Assembly: GCA_034104345.1 (NCBI GenBank)
Contig: JAXEDY010000014.1
Coordinates: 1-32,731, forward strand
Direction of reading: 5' to 3'
DNA: 32,731 bases
Origin: HGM11416 sp034104345
Lineage (GTDB): Bacteria; Bacillota; Clostridia; Christensenellales; Borkfalkiaceae
Below the pieces are notes generated by a model. The model was not told the origin of the DNA, did no database searches, and worked only from the letters and a program-made list of their open reading frames with translations. A program made the position numbers and the translations under genes. Of this stretch, positions 15,967 through 23,097 are shown one piece after another; position 1 is the first letter of the stretch; the number at the start of each line of letters is the position of its first letter.

Positions 15967-16817
15967 GCTCTGCTCCTTTTTACCGCAATGCCTGCGGCGC
16001 AAAAAATTCCGAAAGCCAGAATATCGGCGGCAACTATGGTCGAGCCGACAGGCGTTCCGTATACTATCGAAAACAAAATGCCCAAACTTGCGCAAACCAC
16101 CGAAACGCAAGCCGAACACACCGTTACCGATTTAAAACTTTTAAATACCCGCATTGCCGAAAGCGCCGGAAAAATTATAAGCGCCGATATTAAAAGCGAA
16201 CCCACCAAATTCATGGCAAGCACTATTATAACGGCTATTATCGAAGCGTTTATAACGTTATAAATTTCAACTTTTCCGCCCGTGGCTTTTGCAAAAGTTT
16301 CGTCGAAAGTGTATGCGAAAATGCGATTATAGGCGATAACGAAATAAACGCACACCGAAACCGAAAGCCCCACGCACACCCACACTTCGGTTTTTGTAAG
16401 CGTTAAAATCGAAGTAGAGCCGAAAAGCGTAGAACATACGTCGCCCGACAAGTTCGAAGACGTAGAAAATACGTTTAAAATCAAATATCCTATAGCGAGC
16501 GAACCGACCGAAATCATCGCTATAAGCGCGTCGCCCTTTATTTTTGCGTTTTGCCCGACGCGCAAAAGCAATATTGCCGAAACTATTGTTACCGGCATTA
16601 CTATAAGCATATCGTTTGTAGCAAGCCCCGCAACGCTTGCTACGGCCATTGCTCCGAACGCCACATGCGAAAGCCCGTCGCCTATGTATGAAAAGCGCTT
16701 TAAAACGAGCGTTACACCGAACAGCGACGAACAAAGTGCGATTAAAACGCCTATTATAAGCGCGTATCTTACGAACGGAAATTGAAAATAAGTGTTTAGT
16801 TTCTCTATTATTTCCAT
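15963..16817 (-). CDS. znuB: Zinc/metal ABC transporter permease
   Basis: The 284-aa integral membrane protein has about eight hydrophobic segments and the ABC-3 family signature near the N-terminus (LVLKRFSYIGDGLSHVAFGAMAVA). It forms the channel of the zinc uptake transporter with the ATPase encoded 50 bases upstream. ATG at 16817 is chosen because AAAGGAG lies eight bases upstream; a GTG six codons earlier overlaps that site. Its stop overlaps the start of the YcgQ-like lipoprotein gene by four bases. Manganese or iron as substrate cannot be excluded by sequence alone, but the His-rich binding protein and the neighbours favour zinc. Confidence 0.92.
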   Translation of the reverse strand: MEIIEKLNTYFQFPFVRYALIIGVLIALCSSLFGVTLVLKRFSYIGDGLSHVAFGAMAVASVAGLATNDMLIVMPVTIVSAILLLRVGQNAKIKGDALIAMISVGSLAIGYLILNVFSTSSNLSGDVCSTLFGSTSILTLTKTEVWVCVGLSVSVCVYFVIAYNRIFAYTFDETFAKATGGKVEIYNVINASIIAVIIVLAMNLVGSLLISALIIFPALSAMRVFKSFKSVTVCSACVSVVCASLGILFSIVYGTPVGSTIVAADILAFGIFCAAGIAVKRSRA

Positions 16818-16867
16818 AATAATTCTCCTTTGCACCTTAAAATTTGCGGAACTATACTTTCGCGAAT

Positions 16868-17569
16868 TTATATCTCCGCATTTTCGCTCTTTTTAAAAAA
16901 CTCGCTGTTTAAAAAATCCGATTTTCGCCCGAAAAAACATGGTTTACCCACAAAAAGCACATGCGACGCATATTTTACGGCGGCTCTTATATCGTGCGAA
17001 ATCATAATCACGGTCATTTTCTGCTCGTCGTTAAGTTGTTTTATGGTTTCGTAAAGGTCGCTCGTCACTATCGGATCGAGCCCCGCTACCGGTTCGTCTA
17101 ACAGAAGAACGCTTTTTGCGGCACACATAGCTCGGGCAAGCAAAACCCTTTGTTTTTGTCCGCCCGAAAGCTCGCCGAACTGCCGCCTTGCAAGTTCGTT
17201 TATTTTAAACAATTCCATATTTTTTTTGGCGGCTACTTTTTGTTTTTTTGTATAAAACGGGTAAAACCCGCAATCGGGCAAGCACCCCGAAACAACTATT
17301 TCGTATACCGACGCGGGGAAATCTTTTTGCGCTTCGGTTTGTTGCGGAATATACCCTATTCGGTTTTGCTTTTGTTCTGCGCCGAATTCAACGCTTCCCC
17401 GTATTGGCTTGATAAGCCCCAGAATCGTTTTCATAAGCGTGCTTTTGCCCGCCCCGTTTTCGCCGACTATATACAAATAATCGCCGCGCTCGATTTTAAA
17501 ATTTATATTTTCGACAACTGCTTTCCCGTCGTAGCCGACAGCCAGATTTTCTGCCGTAAGCTCTGCCAT
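16868..17569 (-). CDS. znuC: Zinc/metal ABC transporter ATP-binding protein
   Basis: The 233-aa ATPase has Walker A GENGAGKST (36-44), Q-loop IPQQTEA (74-80), signature LSGGQKQR (134-141), Walker B SVLLLDEP (153-160) and D-loop AGLD, followed by the H-loop His in VIMISHD. It powers import by the ZnuB permease on the cytoplasmic side. AAGGAG precedes the ATG. It lies 39 bases downstream of znuA and 50 bases upstream of znuB. Confidence 0.94.
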   Translation of the reverse strand: MAELTAENLAVGYDGKAVVENINFKIERGDYLYIVGENGAGKSTLMKTILGLIKPIRGSVEFGAEQKQNRIGYIPQQTEAQKDFPASVYEIVVSGCLPDCGFYPFYTKKQKVAAKKNMELFKINELARRQFGELSGGQKQRVLLARAMCAAKSVLLLDEPVAGLDPIVTSDLYETIKQLNDEQKMTVIMISHDIRAAVKYASHVLFVGKPCFFGRKSDFLNSEFFKKSENAEI

Positions 17570-17608
17570 TTTTACGCTCCTTAATTACACGAATTTTATT
17601 GCCCGAAC

Positions 17609-18622
17609 TTATGCGCCGAGCGCTTGTTTTAAAGCGGTTAAGTTGTTTTGCATTGCCGAAATGTAATTTTTTCCGCTTTTTAAATCGCTTGCCGTTACCG
17701 ATTGCAACGAATCGAAAGCAATTATTTTTTGGTTTTTGTTTTTGGTGTTTTGCTTTATCTGTTCGGCGATTTTTTGGCTGCTGCCTTCGATTTTGCAAAC
17801 CGCCGGCAACGATAACTCGTCGATTTTTTCCGATAAAAACACTATCGTTTCGAAACTCGCTTCGCTTTCTGCCGAACACCCCGAAAACGCCGCAAAATAA
17901 TTTATGCCGTAATCGTCCGCAAGATAACGGAACGGAAATCTGTCTCCGAAAACGAAAGTTTTATGCTTTGCAGCGTTTACGACGTTTAAAAACTCATCGT
18001 CGAGCGCGTTTAGTTTTTGCGTGTATTTAACAAGATTTTCGGCATAAACGCTTGCGTTTTCGCTATCGATTACGGCAAGTTCAGCCGCGATTTTTTCGCA
18101 TATAACGGCGGCGTTTTTAACCGAAAGCCACACATGCTCGTCCTTTTCGTGTTCGTGTTCGCCGTGATTATGGTCGGAATCGTCGACGTCCGTGCCGCCT
18201 TTTTCGGGTTGCATTCCGTCGATATGTTCTTCATCTTTAACCTTTTCGCCTAAAACTTGCAAAAGGTTGATTGTTTTCATATTTTTATTTGTTGCGTTTT
18301 TAAGCGCGGCGGTCACCCACTCGTCAGACTCGCCGCCGACGTAAATAAACAGATCGCAGGCGTAAATCGTTGCTAAATCGGCAACCGTCGGCTGATAATT
18401 GTGTAAATCCGCGCCGCTGTCTAAAAGCAATTTTAGGTCGATATTTGCATTTTCGCCGCCCGAAAGTTCTTTAACCCAGTCGTATTCGGGAAAAATAGTG
18501 CATACCACCGAAAGTTTTTCTTTTTTATTTTCGTTATTTTCGCATGATGCAAAAATTACGCATGAGAAAGCGGCAATCGCCGCAATTATTATAGCCGTAT
18601 ATTTTTTTATTTTTTTCATCAT
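17609..18622 (-). CDS. znuA: Zinc ABC transporter substrate-binding lipoprotein
   Basis: The 337-aa protein has a lipobox IFASC (Cys27) and a cluster A-I metal-binding fold. Likely metal ligands: His74 (DLHNYQPTVAD), His163 (DEHVWLSVKNA) and an Asp near the C-terminus (FDSLQSV). Where many ZnuA proteins have His, this has Asp227 (FGDRFPFRY), as in a known clostridial variant. A His/Glu/Asp-rich loop (DSDHNHGEHEHEKDEH, 148-163), typical of zinc-specific members, sits just before the second ligand. Two adjacent ATGs (18622 and 18619) follow AAGGAG, so the exact start is uncertain by one codon. It leads znuCB. Confidence 0.93.
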   Translation of the reverse strand: MMKKIKKYTAIIIAAIAAFSCVIFASCENNENKKEKLSVVCTIFPEYDWVKELSGGENANIDLKLLLDSGADLHNYQPTVADLATIYACDLFIYVGGESDEWVTAALKNATNKNMKTINLLQVLGEKVKDEEHIDGMQPEKGGTDVDDSDHNHGEHEHEKDEHVWLSVKNAAVICEKIAAELAVIDSENASVYAENLVKYTQKLNALDDEFLNVVNAAKHKTFVFGDRFPFRYLADDYGINYFAAFSGCSAESEASFETIVFLSEKIDELSLPAVCKIEGSSQKIAEQIKQNTKNKNQKIIAFDSLQSVTASDLKSGKNYISAMQNNLTALKQALGA

Positions 18623-18822
18623 CGTATAAAATTCTCCTTAAATTCGATAGTTTTTGATAAAATTAAAGCCGCCGCTAATAAAAAACAGAAAAAACGGCAG
18701 CAAAAAAACAAGGGCAAAAATATGATTTTGCACGCAAAACACAGACTTATCCCGAAAAACAATGCACGCAAAAAAACGCGCGCAGACTTTTTTCGAAAAA
18801 AAGCCGAAGCAAACGCAAAATC

Positions 18823-18842
18823 GCCGAATAAAAATATTCGGC
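18823..18842. other. Hairpin between the small membrane gene and znuA
   Basis: A perfect 8-bp stem GCCGAATA/TATTCGGC with an AAAA loop lies 22 bases past the stop at 18864. On the minus strand only GATTTTG follows, so it is at best a leaky terminator or a processing site in the 240-base gap before znuA. No second promoter or clear Zur operator was seen in that gap. Confidence 0.45.
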
Positions 18843-18863
18843 TACCCTTGTTTTAAAAATCTA

Positions 18864-19175
18864 TTAAATTGTTAAAACGTCGCCGAGTTGCACCGGCGTA
18901 GCGACAGAGAATAAATATTGCTTAACTATTTTTACAAAAACGACGGAAATTGCAATCGCAGAAAAAACGGCGCGGATTTTAGTCGCTTTTTTAACGCCGC
19001 TTATAATTTCGTCGGTAATTTGTAAAACGAAACAGACCGAACACCCGCCGCTGCACGAGCAGTGATGGTCGAGATTTTTAGCGGTAAAATCGAGCGAAAG
19101 AAAAACAGACAGAGCAAAAACGACGGCAACTGCCAAAATTAAAGCGCGAACTTTTTTTGAATTTGAAGCTTCCAT
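18864..19175 (-). CDS. Small membrane protein with Cys/His cluster, 103 aa
   Basis: Two transmembrane segments (about residues 10-28 and 68-85) flank a loop with LDHHCSCSGGCSVC (about 35-48), a dense set of His and Cys suited to bind metal. Similar small proteins with an HxC...CxxC loop are, from memory, found next to zinc transporter genes in clostridia. AAAAGGAG precedes the ATG. It is the first gene after the operon promoter at 19233-19260 and lies upstream of znuA in the same direction, so a role in zinc sensing or transfer is plausible. Confidence 0.8.
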   Translation of the reverse strand: MEASNSKKVRALILAVAVVFALSVFLSLDFTAKNLDHHCSCSGGCSVCFVLQITDEIISGVKKATKIRAVFSAIAISVVFVKIVKQYLFSVATPVQLGDVLTI

Positions 19176-19232
19176 TTTTGCTCTCCTTTTGTTTTTACTT
19201 TTGCGGGTAGATTTCTGCCGCCTTTATTTTTC

Positions 19233-19260
19233 ATTATACGACTAAAAAAAGTTTTGTCAA
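19233..19260 (-). promoter_or_regulatory. Sigma-A promoter of the zinc operon
   Basis: TTGACA (19260-19255), a 16-base spacer and TATAAT (19238-19233). TCGTATAATGA across the -10 box resembles one half of the Bacillus Zur box, but the other half is not convincing. Confidence 0.8.
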
Positions 19261-19359
19261 CGATTTTTATTGATGTTTTTAAAATTTTTTGACAATAAAA
19301 AAACGAGCGATTTTTGCCTGTATCTTTTTAAAAACCGTTCGTTTTTTATTTTAAAATTA

Positions 19360-19399
19360 TTGCAAAAGTCCGCCTATAGGTCGATTATCGGCTATTTCG
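19360..19399. repeat. Dispersed repeat, copy C
   Basis: It agrees with 14611-14650 at 38 of 40 positions. It overlaps the last codons and the stop codon (19392-19394) of the Veg gene. Confidence 0.8.
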
Positions 19400-19658
19400 C
19401 GGGTTTTAACGCGGGCGCGAAGTTTTTAATTTTTACACCCCCGCACAATAATTCCGAATATGAAAAACTCGTTTTCCCCCTGAAATCTTCTATCGGGCTT
19501 ACCGTAAAAAGCGCGGGATAAACGTTTGTTACAACGCCCGCGTATTTAACGCTTTTGTTTCTGCCCAAGTTTACCGTTACGTCGAGTTTTTGCCCTTTTT
19601 GTTTTAACGAGTTTACAAATTTTTTCGCATCTTCGATGCTTCCGCTTGCTTTAATCAT
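19392..19658 (-). CDS. Veg family protein
   Basis: The 88-aa protein fits the Veg family (DUF1021): a short N-terminal helix (IEDAKKFVNSLKQKGQ), a basic beta segment (VTVNLGRNKSVKYAGVV) and the conserved core TNVYPALFTVSP...SFSYSELLCGGVKI, matching GxxxxTYPxxFxV...SYSYxDVLT in B. subtilis Veg. Veg stimulates biofilm-gene expression in B. subtilis; its biochemical role is not settled. The C-terminal tail (KNFAPALKPAK) is not part of the family core, and its stop codon lies in a dispersed repeat. The ribosome binding site (GGGA) is weak. Confidence 0.8.
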   Translation of the reverse strand: MIKASGSIEDAKKFVNSLKQKGQKLDVTVNLGRNKSVKYAGVVTNVYPALFTVSPIEDFRGKTSFSYSELLCGGVKIKNFAPALKPAK

Positions 19659-19768
19659 AGTTTAATTTTTCCCGATTAAAAGTTTTTTAAACAAGCAGGC
19701 AAAAAAACAAAGCGTTTTTCGCGTTTAAAAAAGTAAGATCTTTCGTTTAAATAAATTATATTTTATGT

Positions 19769-20254
19769 TTAAATAAAGCGCGTTTCGTCAGAAAGCCCCA
19801 ACTTTTCAAGTCTGCCCAAAATTCCGCCCATGGTTCTTCCGTGGCGTTTTGCCATTATTTCAAGCGAAAAACCGCGGTTGAATTCGGAAATAAGCGCGGC
19901 GTCTTCATCGTCCGTCCAACGGGTTTTTCCGCTGAAATCGTCTTCGTTTAAAATGCCGAGTTTGTTAAGCCGCGCGATTATGCCGCTTGCCGAGCGTTTG
20001 TGTTTTTCGCATATACGCTGAATTTTAAGCCCGCTTTGCCATTCTTTTATAAGCGCGGCGTCTTCGTCGTCCGTCCACTTGGTGTTGCCCTGACTTATGC
20101 GCGTATCCGCTTCGTTTTTTTGCAAAAAAGCAACGTATTCGTTCAAAACAGCCGCAGTTTTTTCAAAAACTTCGGCGTCTATCGAATAGTTATTCCCTTT
20201 TTTTGGCGAGTTTAAAAAAGCCTGAACGATTTCCTGCGCTTTTTTTGCTTTCAT
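19769..20254 (-). CDS. Tandem SANT/Myb-like DNA-binding protein, 161 aa
   Basis: Residues 1-55 are helical. Then two copies of the same 45-residue unit follow: KWTDDEDAALIKEWQSG...ICEKHKRSASGIIARLNKLGI (about 59-102) and RWTDDEDAALISEFNRG...MAKRHGRTMGGILGRLEKLGL (about 112-155). The WTxxEDxxLxxxxxxG...IxxxHxRxxxGIxxRLxxLG pattern is that of bacterial SANT/Myb-like helix-turn-helix units, so DNA binding is likely. The nearly identical WTDDEDAALI motifs point to an internal duplication. ATG at 20254 follows AAAGGA. The targets are unknown. It has its own promoter. Confidence 0.8.
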   Translation of the reverse strand: MKAKKAQEIVQAFLNSPKKGNNYSIDAEVFEKTAAVLNEYVAFLQKNEADTRISQGNTKWTDDEDAALIKEWQSGLKIQRICEKHKRSASGIIARLNKLGILNEDDFSGKTRWTDDEDAALISEFNRGFSLEIMAKRHGRTMGGILGRLEKLGLSDETRFI

Positions 20255-20305
20255 TTTTAATTCCTTTGCGCGCTTTTTGTTTTTTTTAAAGCGACTTTTT
20301 TATTT

Positions 20306-20334
20306 ATTCTATCATAAAAAATTAAGATTTTCAA
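20306..20334 (-). promoter_or_regulatory. Sigma-A-type promoter for the SANT-like gene
   Basis: TTGAAA (20334-20329), a 17-base spacer and TAGAAT (20311-20306), with TG upstream. It shares the 10-mer ATGATAGAAT with the promoters at 1195 and 6483. The leader is about 45 bases. Confidence 0.7.
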
Positions 20335-20437
20335 CAGATTTTTTTTATTTTTTCGGTTTTTAAAAGAATTTCGGCTTTAATTTCGGCAATTTTTTAGGTT
20401 TTTTCTAAAAATTCTGCCGCAAACGGCGTTTTACGCT

Positions 20438-20470
20438 AAAAAACGCGCCGAAGAACAACGCTTCGGCGCG
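20438..20470 (-). terminator. Intrinsic terminator of the acidic zinc-ribbon gene
   Basis: A 10-bp stem (20461-20470 with 20444-20453; CGCGCCGAAG/CTTCGGCGCG) with a 7-base loop, followed on the minus strand by six T. It lies 66 bases past the stop codon. Confidence 0.9.
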
Positions 20471-20535
20471 AATTTTTAATTTTTCTTTTAAGTTTTTGTT
20501 TCAATTATATTTAAGATAACGTGCCGAACAAAACC

Positions 20536-21045
20536 TTAAAAATCGTCTCCGTCGTCATCGTCGTCATCGTCGTCTTCTTCGTCTTCGTCGTCTTCTTCGA
20601 AGTCTTTTTCGTCGATTTCTATGTCGAAATCGTCGGGTTCGTCATCGATAGGTTCGGCAACTTCGTCTTCTTCGTCTTCTCTGAAAAGTTCGTCTCCCTT
20701 TTCTTCGTCGGCAAGTTGCGAGAACGAAATTTCGTCTTCTTGCGGCATATCTATTTCGTCGTCGTCGAGATAATTACGCCATTCTTCGTCTTTATCGATG
20801 TCGATATCGTCAGGAACGGTATCGTATTTATGATCGTCGCGGCATTGTTCGCACATATCTTCGTCATCCGAAATATAGTTGCGTTTGCAGATGGGGCAAA
20901 GTTTTTCGCCCGTTTCGGATTCGTCGTCTACGGCAAAAATAAGTTGCGGACCGAGTTTTAATTCGGCTTTGCAAACGTCGCAATATTTTTCGGTATCGAG
21001 CATATAATTAAGTTCACATCTCGGACATAAAACGTATTTCGGCAT
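20536..21045 (-). CDS. Zinc-ribbon protein with acidic tail, 169 aa
   Basis: The N-terminus has two zinc-ribbon-like halves: CPRCELNYM...YCDVC (residues 7-25) and CPICKRNYISDDEDMCEQC (about 50-68). The remaining 100 residues are extremely acidic and end in a run of eight Asp followed by GDDF, with no basic region. Such tails may mimic DNA or bind basic proteins, but the role is unknown. ATG at 21045 is chosen because AAAGGTGA lies just upstream; a GTG three codons earlier overlaps that site. The tail is encoded by GAC/GAA/GAT runs that form a near-microsatellite. It is flanked by a hairpin-rich element upstream and a terminator downstream. Confidence 0.75.
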   Translation of the reverse strand: MPKYVLCPRCELNYMLDTEKYCDVCKAELKLGPQLIFAVDDESETGEKLCPICKRNYISDDEDMCEQCRDDHKYDTVPDDIDIDKDEEWRNYLDDDEIDMPQEDEISFSQLADEEKGDELFREDEEDEVAEPIDDEPDDFDIEIDEKDFEEDDEDEEDDDDDDDDGDDF

Positions 21046-21129
21046 TATTGTCACCTTTATTCACGCATGTTAAGCGCGCTTTTACTTATAAATTATTCGT
21101 TTTGTTTTTATTTAGTGCAAAAACTTTCT

Positions 21130-21285
21130 TGTAATGCGCAAATGCGAGGCGTAAGCGAAGCATTTGCTTGCATTTTTGCGCCGCTCGCCAAAGGTCGCAG
21201 CAGCGCGAAGCTTAAAGCACGGCGATAAGCGAAGCGCAAAACGCTGTAAGCGTTTTTCAAAAACTTGCACTGCAAGTTTTTCTGC
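21130..21285. repeat. Hairpin-rich intergenic element
   Basis: Three stem-loops lie close together: GCAAATGC/GCATTTGC (21138-21145 with 21160-21167), AAAACGCT/AGCGTTTT (21238-21245 with 21249-21256) and AAAAACTTGC/GCAAGTTTTT (21259-21268 with 21272-21281). Motifs such as AAGCGAAGC recur between them. The 118-base stretch after the acidic zinc-ribbon gene start and the 120 bases up to the next terminator hold nothing else I can name. An open frame through it is not protein-like. Confidence 0.5.
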
Positions 21286-21402
21286 GACTATTATATTCAT
21301 ATTAACAACATTTGTAAACCGTTTTTTACCGTTTTTTCGATTTTTATGCGCAATAAAAAACTTATTACGCATTTTTTAAGGTTTTAAGCCCGATTTTACA
21401 AA

Positions 21403-21441
21403 AAAAATTAAAAAACGCCGCAGGCGATAAACCTGAGGCGT
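21403..21441 (-). terminator. Intrinsic terminator of the M29 aminopeptidase gene
   Basis: A stem of 9 pairs with one mismatch (21432-21441 with 21415-21424) is followed on the minus strand by TTTTTTAATTTTTTTT. It lies about 62 bases past the stop codon at 21503. Confidence 0.8.
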
Positions 21442-21502
21442 TTAATTAAAATTAACTAAAACACTAAAGCAATTTAAATATAATTATTTAACAAACAAAA
21501 AC

Positions 21503-22618
21503 CTATTTCAAGTTTTCGGGATTTAAACATTCAAGTTCGGGCAGAACGAACAAGCCGTTCTTTCTTATAAGTTTGCCGTCGAAGTAAATTTCGCCGCCGC
21601 CGTATTTCTCGGTCATAATCAAAACAAGATCCCAGTGAATACTCGAATGGTTTCCGTTATCGCATTCGTCGTAGCAGCAACCGGGGGTAAAGTGGATAGA
21701 ACCCGCGATTTTTTCGTCGAACAAAATTTCACCCATAGGAACGTTGACGTAGGGGTTTACGCCGATAGCGAACTCGCCGACGTATCTTGCGCCCGCGTCG
21801 GTATCGAAAATTTCGTTGATTTGTTTGGTATAGTTCGACGAAGCGTTTACGATTTTGCCGTTTTTAAATTCAAGGCGAACGTTTTCGTGCTTTAAACCCT
21901 GCTGCATCGAAGGCGCGTTATAAGTGATAACGCCGTTTACGCTGTCTTTAACGGGCGCGGTGTAAACCTCGCCGTCGGGAATGTTGCAGGTACCCGCACA
22001 TTTAATGGCGGGCAAGCCTTTAATAGAGAACGAAAGGTCGGTTCCCGGGGCTACAAGGCGAACCTTATCGGTTTTTTCCATAAGCGCTTTAAGCGAATCC
22101 ATAGCCTTGTCCATTTTGGCGTAATCCATAGTGCAAACGTCGAAATAGAAATCCTCGAACGCTTCTGTCGACATCGACGACATCTGCGCCATCGACGCGG
22201 TAGGATAACGCAGAACAACCCAACGGGTGTGGCTTACGCGCTTTTCGTGGTGAACGGGGTAAGAATAAAGGCGCTGATAAAGGCTGTTTTTATCGGCGGG
22301 AAGATCGCCGAGTTCGCACGAGTTTTCGCCGCCGCGAACGCCGATGTAGCAGTCCATATCGTCCATAATATAGCCGTCGTATTTAGCCCAAAGATTGCAA
22401 TATTCTTCGTTGCAATCTTTAATCATGGCGCGCATAACCGCATGGTCGCGCAAAACAACGAACGGATAACCGCCCGCCGCATAAACTTCGGATACGAGCG
22501 CTTTAACGAGATCGTTGGGGATGCCGAAGGCTTCGATCATAACCTTTTCGCCTTTTTGCACCTTGCACGAATAGTTAACCAGATTTTTCGCAAGTTTTAA
22601 AATTCTTTCGTCTTTCAT
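21503..22618 (-). CDS. M29 family aminopeptidase (AmpS/PepS type)
   Basis: The 371-aa protein fits the thermophilic metallo-aminopeptidase family M29. The N-terminal half has LAKNLVNYSCKVQKGEKVMIEAFG, and the C-terminal half has the conserved blocks GTCNIPDGEVYTAPV, GEFAIGVNP, KIAGSIHFTPG and SSIHWDLVLI, which supply the metal ligands (Glu and His) of the cytosolic dimeric enzyme. It removes N-terminal residues from peptides using two metal ions. ATG at 22618 is chosen because AGGTG lies six bases upstream; an in-frame GTG three codons earlier is part of that site. TATAAT at 22641-22636 might be its -10 box but lacks a good -35. It is monocistronic. Confidence 0.93.
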   Translation of the reverse strand: MKDERILKLAKNLVNYSCKVQKGEKVMIEAFGIPNDLVKALVSEVYAAGGYPFVVLRDHAVMRAMIKDCNEEYCNLWAKYDGYIMDDMDCYIGVRGGENSCELGDLPADKNSLYQRLYSYPVHHEKRVSHTRWVVLRYPTASMAQMSSMSTEAFEDFYFDVCTMDYAKMDKAMDSLKALMEKTDKVRLVAPGTDLSFSIKGLPAIKCAGTCNIPDGEVYTAPVKDSVNGVITYNAPSMQQGLKHENVRLEFKNGKIVNASSNYTKQINEIFDTDAGARYVGEFAIGVNPYVNVPMGEILFDEKIAGSIHFTPGCCYDECDNGNHSSIHWDLVLIMTEKYGGGEIYFDGKLIRKNGLFVLPELECLNPENLK

Positions 22619-22824
22619 AAAAAACACCTGCCTGTATTATATTTTGTATTGTTTTATCGTATTGTAAATTGCAAGCGCCGTTAAAGAAATCGCCGTTAAA
22701 GCAATCGCCGCGACGCCGCACTTAAAACAAGCGCCGCCTAACTTACGCCCTTTTACGATTAAATTATACTATCAAAAAAAATAAAAATCAACTTAATTTT
22801 TGCCGATTTTAAACATTATCGTTT

Positions 22825-22850
22825 AAAATGTGATTTTTATTTCACATTTT
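22825..22850. promoter_or_regulatory. Inverted repeat AAAATGTGA-N8-TCACATTTT
   Basis: A perfect 9-bp inverted repeat with an 8-base centre. It resembles a dimeric regulator site (TGTGA...TCACA) but has N8 where CRP/FNR sites have N6. On the plus strand it is followed by a T-run, so it could instead be a weak terminator. Confidence 0.4.
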
Positions 22851-22857
22851 TTTCAAG

Positions 22858-22952
22858 TTTGTGCGCGCGGCGGTTGAAAATTTGTACACGACGTTAAAAA
22901 ATTTGCGCGCGGCGGCGCTATCGGGTTTGTACGTTCGGCGTTTAATATTTGT
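22858..22952. repeat. Degenerate tandem repeats of about 21-24 bp
   Basis: Four units, each starting with TTTG and carrying a GC-rich middle (TTTGTGCGCGCGGCGGTT, TTTGTACACGACGTTAAA, TTTGCGCGCGGCGGCGCT, TTTGTACGTTCGGCGTTT), followed by a partial fifth (TTTGTATG). The high local GC stands out from the AT-rich flanks. Confidence 0.5.
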
Positions 22953-23000
22953 ATGCTTTTTTTATCGCCCTAAAAAATTAAAAAAATCACATAAATTTAT

Positions 23001-23029
23001 TTGACATTCATTTGAATGTGTGATATAAT
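23001..23029 (+). promoter_or_regulatory. Consensus promoter with an embedded operator-like palindrome
   Basis: TTGACA (23001-23006), a 17-base spacer and TATAAT (23024-23029) with TGA just before it, a perfect sigma-A consensus with extended -10. The perfect inverted repeat ACATTCA-TT-TGAATGT (23004-23019) overlaps the -35 and fills the spacer. It drives the DUF1836 regulator gene. Confidence 0.88.
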
Positions 23030-23097
23030 AACGTTGAAAGTTAAACATAAAGTCGAAATTCTTAGATAGTTTGGGCAAAGGAGAAAAATTTAAGGTT

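Noticed and set aside
19228..19260. Zur operator over the zinc-operon promoter
   Set aside because: Only one half-site-like word (TCGTATAATGA) is visible; the second half does not match, so no operator is called.
20521..20961. Val/Phe-rich plus-strand open frame
   Set aside because: It is the reverse complement of the acidic Asp/Glu tract of the zinc-ribbon gene.
21112..21372. Minus-strand open frame of 86 codons
   Set aside because: It runs through the hairpin-rich element and has no convincing ribosome binding site or domain.
22825..22850. CRP/FNR site
   Set aside because: The half-sites are spaced by eight and not six bases and no target promoter is adjacent, so it is listed only as an inverted repeat.
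22858..22952. CRISPR array
   Set aside because: The units are degenerate, joined without spacers, and no cas gene is present.
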